Of a stretch of DNA of 64,000 nt, positions 34,319 through 46,051 are shown one piece after another. Positions within the stretch are counted from its first letter, which is position 1. Each line of letters opens with the position of its first letter. The notes beneath the pieces were generated by a model. That model was not told the DNA's origin, searched no databases, and saw only the letters and a program-made list of their open reading frames with translations. Both the position numbers and the translations under genes were made by a program. The DNA comes from Lytechinus variegatus (lineage: Eukaryota > Echinodermata > Echinoidea > Temnopleuroida > Toxopneustidae): NCBI RefSeq assembly GCF_018143015.1, contig NC_054741.1:11894236-11958235 (forward strand). Reading direction: 5' to 3'.

Positions 34319-35643
34319 CCCCTCCTTTCTCGCTCTCCTCCCCCACACCACTCTCTCTCCCTATCCCTCTCTGTCCCTCATTGCCTCTATATCTAGCCTC
34401 CACTCCATCAGTTTGTTCCTGTCATTCCTAATTTTCTACCATCAGGATTTTCTTATTATTTTTTATATAATTTTCACTCTTCATTTTTTTTGTACTTTTA
34501 AAAGAAAATAGTTGTAGGCACCTCATTTAAGGTATTGTATAAAACTTTATCATTTAATGAGGAAAGCCGATGACGTCACATATTCATCATATATTTTAAT
34601 ATCAACGATTTCCCCTTGGAACATGGTAAATCATCATTCAATTGCGAACAGTGAAAATACTCTGCACAAGCAAGGCTCCAGGATTCTTGGTGAACGCTAC
34701 CGAATTAAAAAAACGAAATAAAATATTTGATAGTACAGGACATTCACATCATTATAGAAAAAAAGTGATATCGTGCGATCATCATTATTGTTTGAAGTCG
34801 ATGAAATCATGGAAAAAACAAAATGTTTGTATTTCAGATACAATCATATTGTAAAAAACATTGTAAAAGATGACGGGCCAGAATATTGGAATAGGCCGAT
34901 CATAAATTATTAAAATGGACCGGGAATGTTGAAATAAACGAAGAATATTTAACGATATAGACTGGGTCGGAATGATGATTTAGGCCAGTTCGATATGGTC
35001 ATGGTGTTGTCACATTATGAGTCCATTAATTAGACGTTGTTAATTAGTATACTTCGAAAGTGTTCAAAGAAAGCTTCTTTTTGCACTACATAATGTGCAT
35101 TATTGATATAATGATTAAACTATAAAATAATGACATATTTATTATACACTTGAAAAACATGATGCGACAGTCTCTTCTTCTATACTGATCGATGATTTCA
35201 TTTGAATAAATCACGAAAAACGAGATGTCGTGTAAGGACACTCCAATGTGACCTGCTCTAGGTGATATCTTTCTATGTGACTATTTACTAATCTTAAGAT
35301 GGTGTGCTTCCTTGTTAATGACCCGTATTCGGAAGTCCAGTTAGACTTATCCGCCATGGTCTAACTCTATGCTAAAATTATGGGAAGCAAACAAATTTCA
35401 AAATTGCATTTATGTTTCCTATCTTTATTTGACTACTGACATAAGTTTCATTGATGAATAGAACTATTTCAATAATCATTCCAAGTCATTTATGAATAAT
35501 TTGAGTGTCAAATGAGCTGACAAATTTAAATTATATTTTTAATTGGCATATCCGTAGTTAAACTACAACTTTAAACCAGAGTTTAGTTAAACCCAATTCA
35601 GAATATGGGCCATTGGCGCGTGTTTTTTTTTCGGCCGTAGCTG
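34319..35643. other. Intergenic and likely 3' UTR of the glycosyltransferase gene
   Basis: AT-rich non-coding sequence. Minus-strand AATAAA words (TTTATT on plus) occur near 35424 and 35131 downstream of the galactosyltransferase stop and may end its transcript. No other gene is seen. Confidence 0.45.
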
Positions 35644-37284
35644 TTACGAATGAGCTAACCCAGCCCACTGGCCCCAAACCATTCCAAGCTGCTTCACAGT
35701 GAGGTCATGTATGACGTAAGAGGATCTTAAACGATTTAGTGAGGTATGATCCGTCTTCAGGATGCCTCCCTTGGCATCATCGAAGAACCCTCCTCCCATG
35801 AAACCTTTGATCATGGTCGGGATCACTCCAATCCGTCGAAGACAAAGCCCAAAGAAGACGTCCTCCCAGGGGAAGAGTGGTGTCTGAAGTGCGGCAATAT
35901 AGGCTTTGTGAACCACGTCCATTGATATTACATACCCTATCCCGATACAATATGGTGGATACTTATCATCCTTCGTTACAGAATATGGCACGTAGAATTT
36001 ATTATACACGTCTCGTATGATATCAAAGTTGAAGGCGGCCTTGCCGGCCACAAAGTTCCGTGAGGGCGCTGTTCGCAGGTAAATTAGCATCTTGATCGTG
36101 TTGACTGCCATGTCATCGTCGGTCTTCATCACGAACTTGGCATTCTGGCAGTACCTGCTGGCCCACTTAAGACCCATCACGGTCTTGATAGTCAGGTTTA
36201 GGTAGGAATCAACGAAGTCCTCCTGCACGATGTCGCCGTAGTTGACGAGTTCGCGACTGAGGTCATCAGTGACCTCCCTACTAGACACAGCACCTACAAG
36301 GAATACGGTTTCAAGATGCATGTCGGTGCTCCGTCCTGCCATCCCCCAACTTCGTCTTATTGCGTCACGACGTTCGAAATTCTTCGGCGCTGATGCAACA
36401 ATCATTAGCAAGGATACACGCTTGAATGTCCCTTCGTCTGTGAGGCATTTTTGCTTCGGGTTTAAGATGTACCTGTACTCATGCAAGTCTATATACGATT
36501 TCCAAATAGTTGAATTTAAAATGCCAGGAGTCTTTATGTCTTCGACCTTCTTTAACCTTTCTCTATGGTGTCCTTTTGGATGAACCATCCGTTTATATCC
36601 AGGGACCAGTTCTCCGGAGTCATCAGTTTCTTCAAAGTCCACACCGAAATCCAACATCGGTCCCAGATATGTTGCATTGGTAGGTGAGGGATGAGGGCGC
36701 GTCACCAAGACCTTGGTTTCTCCTCGCTTATTTTTGGCAACCACCGTGCCCTTCTTAGACGAGATATTGTATTTCTTGTAGGCTTCTGCATAGGTGTTGA
36801 TTCGTTGAACCTTCGACATTGTCGGCGAAACTGCAAGGATCTTTTGCTTGGTCTCCAGCTCCTGGGCAAACCTGGCATAGAACTTTCTCCCGATCTCATC
36901 TCTATCTCCTGGCAGGATTATTGAGTTGTTTTTCAATATCTTCCTGGATGCGTCAGTAGTGTTGTCATTCCTACCGGTGTTGTGTAATCTCTGGACAACA
37001 GGCTCGACATAGCCATATTTCCGGTCATCGGAGGATTCATCTTGCTGCTGCAATCGATGCGAAAGAAGCTCAGATATGTCTCCTTCCTTCAGTTGGTACA
37101 CCTGCTTGAGGAACGCCCTCTCAAGGACCTTTCCATTCTGCTCCACACCTTTGAGTTGCCTGCTTCCGAAGGTGATGTCCTGGTAGTTCTTCTGGTAGAG
37201 AAGGTAGAACTGACAGAGAACCGTCATGCTCATGGAGGAGATGACGAGGACGAAGAAGAATCGGACGATCTCCGTCATACGCAT
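35644..37284 (-). CDS. Beta-1,3-galactosyltransferase family (GT31) enzyme
   Basis: A type II Golgi glycosyltransferase of the GT31 family, expected to transfer galactose or N-acetylglucosamine in beta-1,3 linkage from a UDP-sugar. From the first ATG the protein has 546 residues. The N-terminus is short and cytosolic, with a membrane segment at residues 7-30 (IVRFFFVLVISSMSMTVLC). An unusually long stem of about 250 residues has several N-glycosylation sequons (NST, NIS, NAT). The catalytic domain starts near residue 290 with RRDAIRRSWG (305-314). It continues with the metal-binding KTDDDM (387-392), a C-terminal PYCIGIGYVIS segment and WEDVFFGLCLRRIG (473-486), which matches the family's EDV motif. 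Mammalian members are usually 310-420 residues, so the stem is long. The start is the first in-frame ATG after an upstream in-frame stop. The coding region is one exon. Acceptor and sugar specificity cannot be read from sequence. Confidence 0.93.
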   Translation of the reverse strand: MRMTEIVRFFFVLVISSMSMTVLCQFYLLYQKNYQDITFGSRQLKGVEQNGKVLERAFLKQVYQLKEGDISELLSHRLQQQDESSDDRKYGYVEPVVQRLHNTGRNDNTTDASRKILKNNSIILPGDRDEIGRKFYARFAQELETKQKILAVSPTMSKVQRINTYAEAYKKYNISSKKGTVVAKNKRGETKVLVTRPHPSPTNATYLGPMLDFGVDFEETDDSGELVPGYKRMVHPKGHHRERLKKVEDIKTPGILNSTIWKSYIDLHEYRYILNPKQKCLTDEGTFKRVSLLMIVASAPKNFERRDAIRRSWGMAGRSTDMHLETVFLVGAVSSREVTDDLSRELVNYGDIVQEDFVDSYLNLTIKTVMGLKWASRYCQNAKFVMKTDDDMAVNTIKMLIYLRTAPSRNFVAGKAAFNFDIIRDVYNKFYVPYSVTKDDKYPPYCIGIGYVISMDVVHKAYIAALQTPLFPWEDVFFGLCLRRIGVIPTMIKGFMGGGFFDDAKGGILKTDHTSLNRLRSSYVIHDLTVKQLGMVWGQWAGLAHS

Positions 37285-37416
37285 GGTCGTCACCCTGGCC
37301 GAAATCTTCAACCATTCATCAGGATTTCACTTCTCCCTCTAGTGATGCCATCTTGAATAAGATCATCGTGTATCTTGTTTGTCCTATCAGTGATCCTACA
37401 GTAGATATAGGAGACC
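37285..37416 (-). other. 5' UTR exon piece of the galactosyltransferase gene
   Basis: On the minus strand a CTATACAG acceptor precedes 37416 and is followed by 132 bases without an in-frame ATG, then the start codon. Two short out-of-frame ATGs precede the start. Splicing here is inference. Confidence 0.45.
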
Positions 37417-37752
37417 CTGTATAGCAAATGGAGAGAGAACAGTTATTAAAAAATTGCATTATTATACCGATACACTTATGATGATTAGTTAGTTTGTTGG
37501 TTTCCTACAATTTCTTAGTCATGCTTTTGCAGTAGTCAGATATGAAAACATACCAATGATAAGGGGGAATGTACCACACTGATCAGCATTATAAACCTTT
37601 TTTATTGGTGGATTATCTTGTTGCACCATTTTAAAGTGATTTGCTGTTAAGATTTTTCACATGATATATTTAGAGTTGTGTGGAACATGAGTTTTATGTG
37701 CATAATTTTGCTAATGTTGTTGTTTATCACCCATCTCTTGCCCCCCAAACAG

Positions 37753-37881
37753 AGGCCACAGAACAAATTTGTGAATGGAAGGGCTTCCAAGACAAGTTAA
37801 AGCAATCCCGGTTGCCAGCTGATAAAAAACGCAAGTTTCAATTACTGCGAGGGAGCATGGCCACCAATAAGCAGAGGCAGG
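37753..37881 (+). CDS. Orphan candidate exon, unknown gene
   Basis: A 129-nt open segment lies between an acceptor (CCCCCCAAACAG) and a donor (GTATAT), phase 1 on both sides. It encodes a Lys/Gln-rich helical stretch including EWKGFQDKLKQSRLPADKK and FQLLRGSMATNKQRQ. No partner exon is visible nearby on the plus strand and I do not recognise the sequence. It could be a fragment of a retrocopy or of an unseen gene. Confidence 0.25.
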
Positions 37882-38040
37882 GTATATGGGTTAGGTGTAT
37901 CTGTTATTCAACCCCCCCCAAAAAAAAAAATGCTTCTCTCATAAGCGACATAGTATGTCATATTTCAAGCTCGAAACTTCGCAGTTGATGTAATATTTAT
38001 TTACTTAATTATTTATTTTTCCCTCTTTCTTCTTTTTCTT

Positions 38041-38125
38041 CTATTACTACTACTACTATACTACTACTACTACTACTACTACTTCTTCTTCTTATTATTA
38101 TTTTTCTTCTTCTTCTTCTTTTTCT
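38041..38125. repeat. CTA/CTT trinucleotide microsatellite
   Basis: Runs of CTA repeats grade into CTT and TTA repeats. Non-coding. Confidence 0.9.
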
Positions 38126-39483
38126 TCGTCCCATGATGGATTTCTTAATTCTAATAATATATTTAATTAATTCAATTCAATTAAGTTCACTTCAGTTTAA
38201 GTATGCTGGACTCCAAAATAAACCCTTTTGAATTCCATGAAATCATTCAAACATGTCAAATTCGATTCAGGATCCTCTACGGTCATTTAGCATTCTCTAA
38301 AGATCTGCTAACCGTAAAAAAAGTAAACACGGTCATATCGACCAATGGCTGTACACAATGTAATTTCTTGTATATTATTCATCTTTTTGTAGAGGAATTT
38401 GTGACGTAAATCATTTTAAAAGTCACAAAGAATGATGTTTATTCTGTATTTGTGACCATGAATGCGAAATTTGTCAACTAATTGTTATATCATTTTCTGT
38501 GCATGCACGACCAACTGGTAAATCCTTTTCTTTTTATTGTGGCTTCGTTACTACTCTGCACGCGAAATGGTATAGACATCATGATATTGTTCAGTTTGAG
38601 TTTGTTTCGTATGTAGTCCTGAAAGAAATTTTCAATTTTTAATGATTTCGCTAAACAGTGACCCAATGTAAAAGGAATTAATTAGTTTTTAAGTGGCGGC
38701 GTTTAACTGGAAATCTATTTCAAAAGGGCCCTTAATGGTAGGCCTTCAAATAAAACGAACCAAAACCCCCAAATTAAAAGTCTTATTGTTTGAAGGAGAT
38801 TTGACAATGAGGGCGTTAACTAAAAAAATGCACACATAAGCGCCGGCATGCCCGAGGGACAGGACATTGTCTCCCTAGAATATAGATGACGAAATAAAGC
38901 CCAGAGTAATTGTCGCCGGAGCAAATGTCGTGTCATCGTTCTCCAAAGTATTTAATTACACTTCGGATAAGATGTCAAACGGTAGGTCCTTTCTTTACGA
39001 ACAAGAATCTTTTCTTGACATCGCAATTGGATAAAGTCTTAGTGCACATTTTTTTTCTTGAAAAGCCTCTCGATCAAAATGTAACTGAATACTAATGCCT
39101 ATGAAAAAACGTAACCATCCTTCAACCAACTTGCCCATGACTTTTTGACCTAGATGACATGAACCATTGGTTATTCATATAATGAATTATCCGTAACTAA
39201 TAGAACAAAATAAATGCAGATACCAATGACCTTGAAATATTCTAACTTTAGTTTCCACTTTACATAAGAATTGAGTCTCTGAGAAAATAAAACGCAGTGG
39301 AATCCTTTTTCAACTGAGTCTGACGATATTCTTATATCTATTGATATTTATATGATTGTCAGAGTGCATCGTTGCGAATCTATATACCTTGGGGTCAATG
39401 CAACTTACGTCAATAACAAAACAAATATCTCTTGATACAATTTATATGAAATAAAAGTCAGACGTCGTGGGAAAAGTAATAAT

Positions 39484-39650
39484 TTGAAAGTGCGTTTATT
39501 GCCGGATATATTGGCAAAGTTTGATTCAGTACGCTCATTCAATCGATTTAAGATTACGACTTATGTCGAGATAGTGACATTCATTGCCGTGATCGTCATC
39601 TCTTTCGTGATCCTATACAATTCGTCGGGATTGAGATTTCCACACTTAAA
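39484..39650 (+). CDS. Weak exon candidate with a membrane segment
   Basis: Open to a consensus donor (AAAA/GTAAGT at about 39651). The translation holds a convincing membrane helix, VEIVTFIAVIVISFVILY, after a basic stretch, like the N-terminus of a type II membrane protein. There is no ATG in this frame before the helix, so it could not be a first coding exon without another exon upstream. Chance is quite possible. Confidence 0.2.
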
Positions 39651-40048
39651 AGTAAGTGAATTTGATGAGTAGGCCTTTTTGTCACTTGTTTTATTCTAGT
39701 GGTAATGGAATGGGGACGGTGTGGGTGCTGAAACCCCCCTTTTAAATATTAAACAAGTGAAAAATGAAATAGCAACGACCATCTCTGATTGTGATTTCGT
39801 CTGCTCCCCATTCAAAATTGTTCGGCGGCTCCTGTTATTCTGTTATTTTGTTCAGGCTCATGTTAAAGTACCCCTGTCCCGAGCAGAATTCGGAAGGCCT
39901 GTCCAGTAAGGGTTACTCCGGAACCGAATCAGCTGCGAATATATCCAAAGGCTCGAATTTGGATGGTTTCGGGAGTATTCTGTTCTCCCTCCTCGAATGC
40001 AAAAAAAAAAAAAATCGGGAGGGATTCGGACACCACATTCGCTGAGGA

Positions 40049-40620
40049 ATTCGGCTCGTCTTGAAATCCCGAATGTGACCACAACAAATATCATTCGGGC
40101 CACATTTGAGATAATAATTATATTCGGATGACATTCGGCTCGTTTTGAAATCCCGAATGTGACCACAACAAATTTCATTTGGGCCACATTTGAGATATAT
40201 TCGGATGACATTTGGCTTGATTGGGGGGGGGGGGGGCATGTGGAGTAATCGGGGCATATTCGGACCTATTCGTATCATTAGGGGCGTAATGATCCAATCT
40301 CGGCGCATTTGGCCGTATTTGTTCCGATTAGCAATGCCGATTCGGCATGTTCGGGTGAACATTCGGGTCATCATTCGACCGTAATCGGACCAATCGGGTC
40401 ATATTCGGCTCGATTCTGGGCACCTATGGCCTCGATCCTTGCCACTATTCTGGTGGCATACGGCTTTATTCGGAATGGACAAAATTGCTTCAAGTCAATT
40501 ATTCTTTGAGATTCTGCGCTAAATCGAGATTTGTTCCAGAACAATATTCGGGAGAACTCGGTTTTGGCGTAGCAATAGGTGTATATTATATAGGCACCTG
40601 GAACAAATATTCGTGCTTGC
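40049..40620. repeat. ATTCGG-rich tandem repeat region
   Basis: A unit of about 76-84 bp with ATTCGGCTCGT, then CCCGAATGTGACCACAACAA, is repeated about 2.2 times at 40049-40225. A poly-G run and many scattered ATTCGG/CCGAAT words follow up to about 40560. Non-coding; family unknown. Confidence 0.7.
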
Positions 40621-41204
40621 CTCACCTACTGGTCACCCTCAGAAGTATATAAGAATTATTTTAAATTAATGGATTATAACAAATTTTATGAGCTGCAAAC
40701 TCTGGATCCTGACTGTATGCCTTCAATATAGGTGGTTACAAAATTTTCATATAGCGTGAAATGATACATTTACTTAGATCAATCATGCGAGTAATAAAAA
40801 CGACAGACCTAATTAAAAAAAAACTGCCATTAAAAGTATCTATAGTTTTGGTGCATTCACCTTCTTTTTTGGAGGGGGCTGGGGTATCAAGGGCGCAAAC
40901 TTACGATAACTTACATGTCCAATTCATGATGACACAAAAAGGCGATATGACAGGTTACTCCTTCAAACGACAGAATAAACACTTTTTTTAATGAATAAAC
41001 CGTAAGTGATCAAATCTATATTGAATTAAAAATTTATTTTATTAGGTTTATTATAGCGTATATCGGATGTAACTTCTGAAGATTTCCATGGCAAAGAAGA
41101 ATAGCGTATATACACCATGACGTTTCGACAAGACGTGTGTTCACTCTCTTTTTTTAAAGTGAATTGAATACCCGGAGTATTAAAACGTTACGTTACGTTT
41201 ATTA

Positions 41205-41440
41205 TTAATCCGAAATCTAGACAACAGTATGATACTGTTTGTGGAAAACCACAAGGGTCGCCACTTGGCCACCCATCTATTCATTTCATGTATCAATTAC
41301 ATAATCGTTCGCCCAGCGTGTTTCCTATATTCTGTATGAAGATGATACAAATATTTCATATTCTAACAAAATGTCGTATGAAACAACTCATATTTTAGAA
41401 TTTATGTTTAATAATTAGATTATTTACAGAGTTGACAGAA
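41205..41440 (+). pseudogene. Decayed LINE reverse-transcriptase fragment
   Basis: The plus strand encodes CGKPQGSPLG, a form of the non-LTR reverse-transcriptase motif C-G-V-P-Q-G-S-P-L-G. After one frame change, LYEDDTNI stands for the catalytic Y-A-D-D box, with the Ala replaced by Glu. Stops and frame shifts show that it is dead. The motif order fits a Jockey/CR1-like LINE. Confidence 0.65.
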
Positions 41441-41889
41441 ACTTAACATGGATGCTCTATTTTAACGAAATTAAGAAATAAGTCGCAAAAATTGGTATTA
41501 TAATTATATCGCATAAGTGTTTTCTTTTTATCTTTCCCTTGAGTGCATATACCCCCTCCATTTTATAATTATTTTATTTTTAAAACATATTCTTAGAAGG
41601 AAAATGTCAACGTGAACCAACTTTGGACAAAGTAAACACTCTCCCTAAAACACAATACACACGCTTGTATATATAACGATGTGATATGGTGTGAACATAT
41701 TTTGTATATTGATGATTTATTAATAAAAAACACAAAAACATGTTTATATTCATATATGTTTACATGCACAGAGTCAGTTTGAACACAAACATATTAATAT
41801 CAAATGCTTGGAATATATACAATGCCCTCTATCATGTCTATCAAGTAATAGTCTATTTCGAGGCGCACTATAGGACATATTACACCAAC

Positions 41890-42100
41890 TTTCGCTCGAG
41901 CTGCCGTCTCCAGCACTCAGTACATTCAAGGACTTAATCCTGCCCTGAACTCATTCACCTTACCTGGGTTAAGTGAAGCACAATGTGAGAAAATTTCCTG
42001 CTCAAGGAAACCACAGCACGCCATATTTATGTAAACCTACTTTAAAGTACATCAAATAGTTTCGAACCTATGACCCCCTCATCAAAAGTAGAAACTTACA
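41890..42100 (-). mobile_element. Decayed SINE copy
   Basis: Shares GGACTTAATCCTGCC, ATTCACCTTACCTGGGTTAA and GAAGCACAATGTG (plus strand) with the SINE at 16940-17243, in the same orientation. The tRNA-like head is eroded; only TTTCGAACC near 42060 recalls a B box. Confidence 0.6.
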
Positions 42101-42394
42101 GATAATGGTTGACTGATCCATTGTATAAAGTAACCGTGAGAAAAAAAACGATATTTCGATTGGAAGTTGAAAATCATGAAACAATATTGCGAAACAATCC
42201 AGCTTTTGTATCAACTCAACCAGCAGATTTTTTTATTCACTTAATTATTTTGTTTAATTTGATAACATCGCGAAAAAAGAGGAAGAATTAAAGAGATAGA
42301 AGAAGAAGAAGACAAAAGGAGGAGGATGAGAAGCAGAAGAAAGGGCATCAAACTCATAACAAATCTAATTTCCATATATGCAATCTAATACTAT

Positions 42395-42475
42395 TAAAGG
42401 TCAAGTCCACCCCATCATTTAAAAATCAATGTTATGCTTGTTGATTTGCTGTTTTTTGTTTGGGTGGACTTGTCC
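42395..42475. mobile_element. Miniature deletion derivative of GTGGACTTG MITE
   Basis: An 80-bp unit with ends TTAAAGGTCAAGTCCACCCC and, reverse-complemented, GGACAAGTCCACCC. It is the smallest family member here, lacking nearly all the interior of the copies at 29059 and 29746. Confidence 0.7.
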
Positions 42476-42610
42476 AAAGAAAAGCCGCAACATTATTTAC
42501 AACTCACATAATAGCAGCGAAATATAATTTTCATTTCAGAAATACTAGAATATTCTTTCTTTTATGAATGTAGGGTATGGGATAATGTCATGAAAATAAG
42601 GAAAGAGGAT

Positions 42611-42750
42611 GGAAGGGATGTAGTCAAGGCCGGCCTCGTGTCCACATCATACCGGCCTTGCCCTCGGCCCAAGTTACGTGCAAAATATCTATTGTTTCTC
42701 AATCGGCCTCCTGACTACTGAGGAAGTACCGGCCGAGACTACTTCCCTTG
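42611..42750. mobile_element. 140-bp MITE with GTAGTC..GGCCGG ends
   Basis: The left end reads GGAAGGGATGTAGTCAAGG and the right end, reverse-complemented, reads AAGGGAAGTAGTCTCGG; both run into GGCCGG words. Inner CCGGCC and GGCCGG copies add a second fold. No ORF. Confidence 0.65.
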
Positions 42751-43944
42751 AAAATGAATATTATAGTGATTTAGCAACATAATGTGTCTTTGCCCTATAG
42801 TGTCTATAGACATGTAAGGACGTGTTAATGATTTTTTTTTTTTACGGATTAAATGACTCTCTAAATGTTGTTGTTAATCATCCTCAAAGTCATCATCCTC
42901 ATCAACATCATCCTCAAAGTCATCACCCCCATCATTATAATTCAAATGTTATAATTCCGGCAAAGGGTGAAAAAGCACGAACACAACAGATATATTTATT
43001 CAAGAAAGGAACGACTTTTTAAAGTTGTTATTGGTAAAGAAAGTTGATATAAAACGCCATACGTACCCTGTCATACAAAACTTTTGTTGATCATCCAAAA
43101 TGCAAATGAAGTTAGTTGAATTAAAAATGAATTTTATTAACACTAGTTGTCTGACAATGAGCATGAATGCCTATATTATGCGACCTATAGGCCTAGACCT
43201 ACACTATATACAGAATATAATTGCGGAAAAACGAGAGGGGTAAAAAAATCGATATAATTCTTTCGGATGCTTCCTTTGTTCGTACGGACAGGGGCGGTCG
43301 ATAGTACATTTAGTCTGACTTTCCCGTTTGAGAAAATGTAAGGGGTCAGGCCAGTCACTGTGTCTCATAAAGTTTTTCTGTAATAGCAACAAATGACTTA
43401 ACGCACAGCGAAACTTCTTTGGTGATAAAATAGATTCTCAGTCTTTTTTTAATGTCACCATGCAGTTAAAGTTGAATAATATCATTATGTATCAAGTTTC
43501 TTTGTTACTAACAAACATCTGAATGAAAGGTGTATCATTTTGTCAAAATCTGATTAGGAAATAGGAAATTAATTCATTTTCACTATGTTAAAACCGTGAA
43601 TAAGCAAGAGTATACTTCTGTTCGAATCTGTCGTATGTATAACAGCTTGAGATCAGCTCTGAGACACACTGTGATTGTAAATATATGAACATTGCTATTT
43701 TTTAGATTATGGTAACGACTTGACTGCTGATGATCCATGTTGATGGCAAGTGGCACAGGCTTTTGCAATTATATGTCCTTTGTCGATCATGTTTGACATA
43801 CAGGTTTTTGATGGGGGCAAAATTAAAACGAAATACAATCAAAATGAGCAATCAAATCAATTGAGCGCGGAGCGCGCAGACAAATCGACAATTTTGTAGT
43901 ATTTTATGCTAAGTTTAAGTTCCAATGTTTTTTAAACACACACA

Positions 43945-43948
43945 CATA

Positions 43949-44005
<57 letters not shown>
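43945..44005. repeat. TA dinucleotide microsatellite
   Basis: About 60 bp of near-perfect alternating TA, preceded by a short CA run. Confidence 0.95.
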
Positions 44006-44008
<3 letters not shown>

Positions 44009-44994
44009 TATTATGAATTTTCAAGTTGTCCTTTTTTTTTGGAGAGGTGGACAAATTAATTCCCCCTCAATTCTTTCATTGCCCCCCCCCCCATGATCGA
44101 CACCTGTGTTTGTCGATAATTCTTAATTTCGTATACTATACTATTTTCGTATACTGTATTGAAGTGATGGAATCGATGTTTAATTCATTTTTATTTTCTT
44201 AAACAAAATCAAATATAATGTTGGTACCAATACTTCATGTTCATCGGTGATGTAGAGATGGGGGGGCTCTTGCCCCTCCCCATAAAACTTCACGACCAAG
44301 AAAAAAAAAGAAATGGAAAGAGAGAAGGGTGTAATATGAAACCATTTCATGAATATTGTGTCAAATTCTATCACAAAAATTGATTTTTGTAATAAAAATG
44401 ACGACATTTTTGCTCTCTCGCTTCACTCGTTCTCACATTTTTATTCCACGCGTCACACTATATCTATCCTCAGTCCTAAAAATATTGTTTGGCTCTTTAC
44501 ACACTGATGTTCATTAACTTTGCTTATTAGTGTCAAATATTGACTTCATCGTGATATGCAATGAATAATTATATTTTAATTAAAATGTTGGTTGAAAAGG
44601 GCTAAATAAGAAAAGCAGAGTGACCAAATTCAAAAGAATTAAAGATTTTACAACTTTTAGATATTGTTAACTTTTTTTGTTTGTCCCGAAATATTGTTCA
44701 AACTTTCAATAAGTACTTGTCTGATTTTTCTTCTTTCTCTAAAAAACAACTTTTTAGTTGAGTTTGATTCCCCTTTAAGGAGTCGAGTCAGTATCCCATC
44801 GCAGGTCGGTTATTCCACGGTTATTCAGTCATTACAGGGTAATCTATAATAGGCCTATGAATATTTTAATGATTTCAAAAGATTCAGGTTGGTAAAAAAA
44901 TGATCACAGATTTAATCTGAATTAGTGTAATGTAATGTAATTCAGAACTTGATATGTAAATGTGTTTATTTAAGATGTCTGTATACAGTGTATA

Positions 44995-45268
44995 CTGGAT
45001 CATTTATTATTATTATCATTTATTTACTCTTCATTTTGTTTATTTTTTTATTTTATCTTATCTTTAATTCATAAAATGTATTTATGAAAGGGGGACCTTC
45101 ACCCTACAAGCTCTGCTTTTTAGTTGGTATCCTTCTCTTTCGATTTCATAGTATTATTGTATTATAGAAATGATTTAAATGTAATATTTTGTAAATATAT
45201 GTTTATTGAATTATCATTGTAACTGTAAAAAGATTGAAAGAGAAAATAAATGGAATTGAATTGAATTA
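44995..45268 (+). mobile_element. Probable LINE 3' tail
   Basis: Contains GGGGACCTTCACCCTACAAG and ends in AAATAAATGGAATTGAATTG, the kind of short tandem tail seen on CR1/Jockey-type LINEs of echinoderms. No coding part adjoins it. Call rests on general resemblance. Confidence 0.4.
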
Positions 45269-46051
45269 ACCATTTGTGTCTATAACACCATGATAACGTG
45301 TTAATGCATGCGTAAACCGATGGTTTGCGCATGGTGCATTTTGTACAGTCTGAAGGAGAAGACTATACGAAGTCCAATTAGGGTTCGGAGTCTAGTCGCT
45401 ACCCTAGACACGGTATACGCTCCCAGACTTTGATCCCGCGCACGCGGACGACGATGATCACACGTGGGTGTCCACACGTAGCAAACATGAATGGGTTGAA
45501 GGGCCTACGCACATATGGTCATCAGGGTTTCAGGATAAGAAGTCATTCGTGATCGAACTGGACCACCTATATCGACCCCATCTCTTGAATCCTGGAAAGT
45601 TGTCCTGTGCAAGCTCTCAACAGCTAAACACTACGTACATGCGGCAAGAGAGATCAAGGAGATATCACCCCCGGGATATCACCTCTCTTTGGACAGAAAG
45701 AGGTTAGTGCTATGTGTACCCCCGCATGTACCAGGGAATTATTGAGAAAATTTCACAATATTATATATAAATTGCCCGATTTCTCAACGTCATTAAGCAT
45801 GTTATACGCTTGCATGCACGCAACGCAACGACGTCCCCTTGTATTTATATAATGCTGTCATTTAGCCGGGCATTTAGCTGATAATTAATCATGAAACAAT
45901 CCAGGTGTTTCTAGTAGTAGCCCGTACCGTACTTAAAGTTAAACCAGTGGCCTTTGCAACCTTCCAAAAACCAATGAAACGCTTCGCAGAAATCATCTCC
46001 ATAACCCTGTTTGCATCAACAGGCATACATGCATGATTATGAACCCATTAG

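Larger units (their letters stand above)
37882..40048. other. Intergenic, one weak exon-like ORF
   Basis: Contains a CTA/CTT microsatellite (38041-38125) and the weak ORF at 39484-39650. Nothing else is recognisable. Confidence 0.45.
41441..46043. other. Intergenic, repeat debris
   Basis: No gene supported. Holds a SINE remnant, a miniature GTGGACTTG palindrome (42395-42475), a MITE (42611-42750), a TA microsatellite, several poly-G/C runs, one GAGCGCGGAGCGCGC word (43863) and a probable LINE 3' tail (44995-45268). Confidence 0.5.

Noticed and set aside
42055-42075. Possible tRNA B box
   Set aside because: Belongs to a decayed SINE head; no cloverleaf can be formed.
45468-45707. 80-codon plus-strand ORF near a GTTAGT donor
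   Set aside because: No recognisable family, no acceptor, no conserved pattern.
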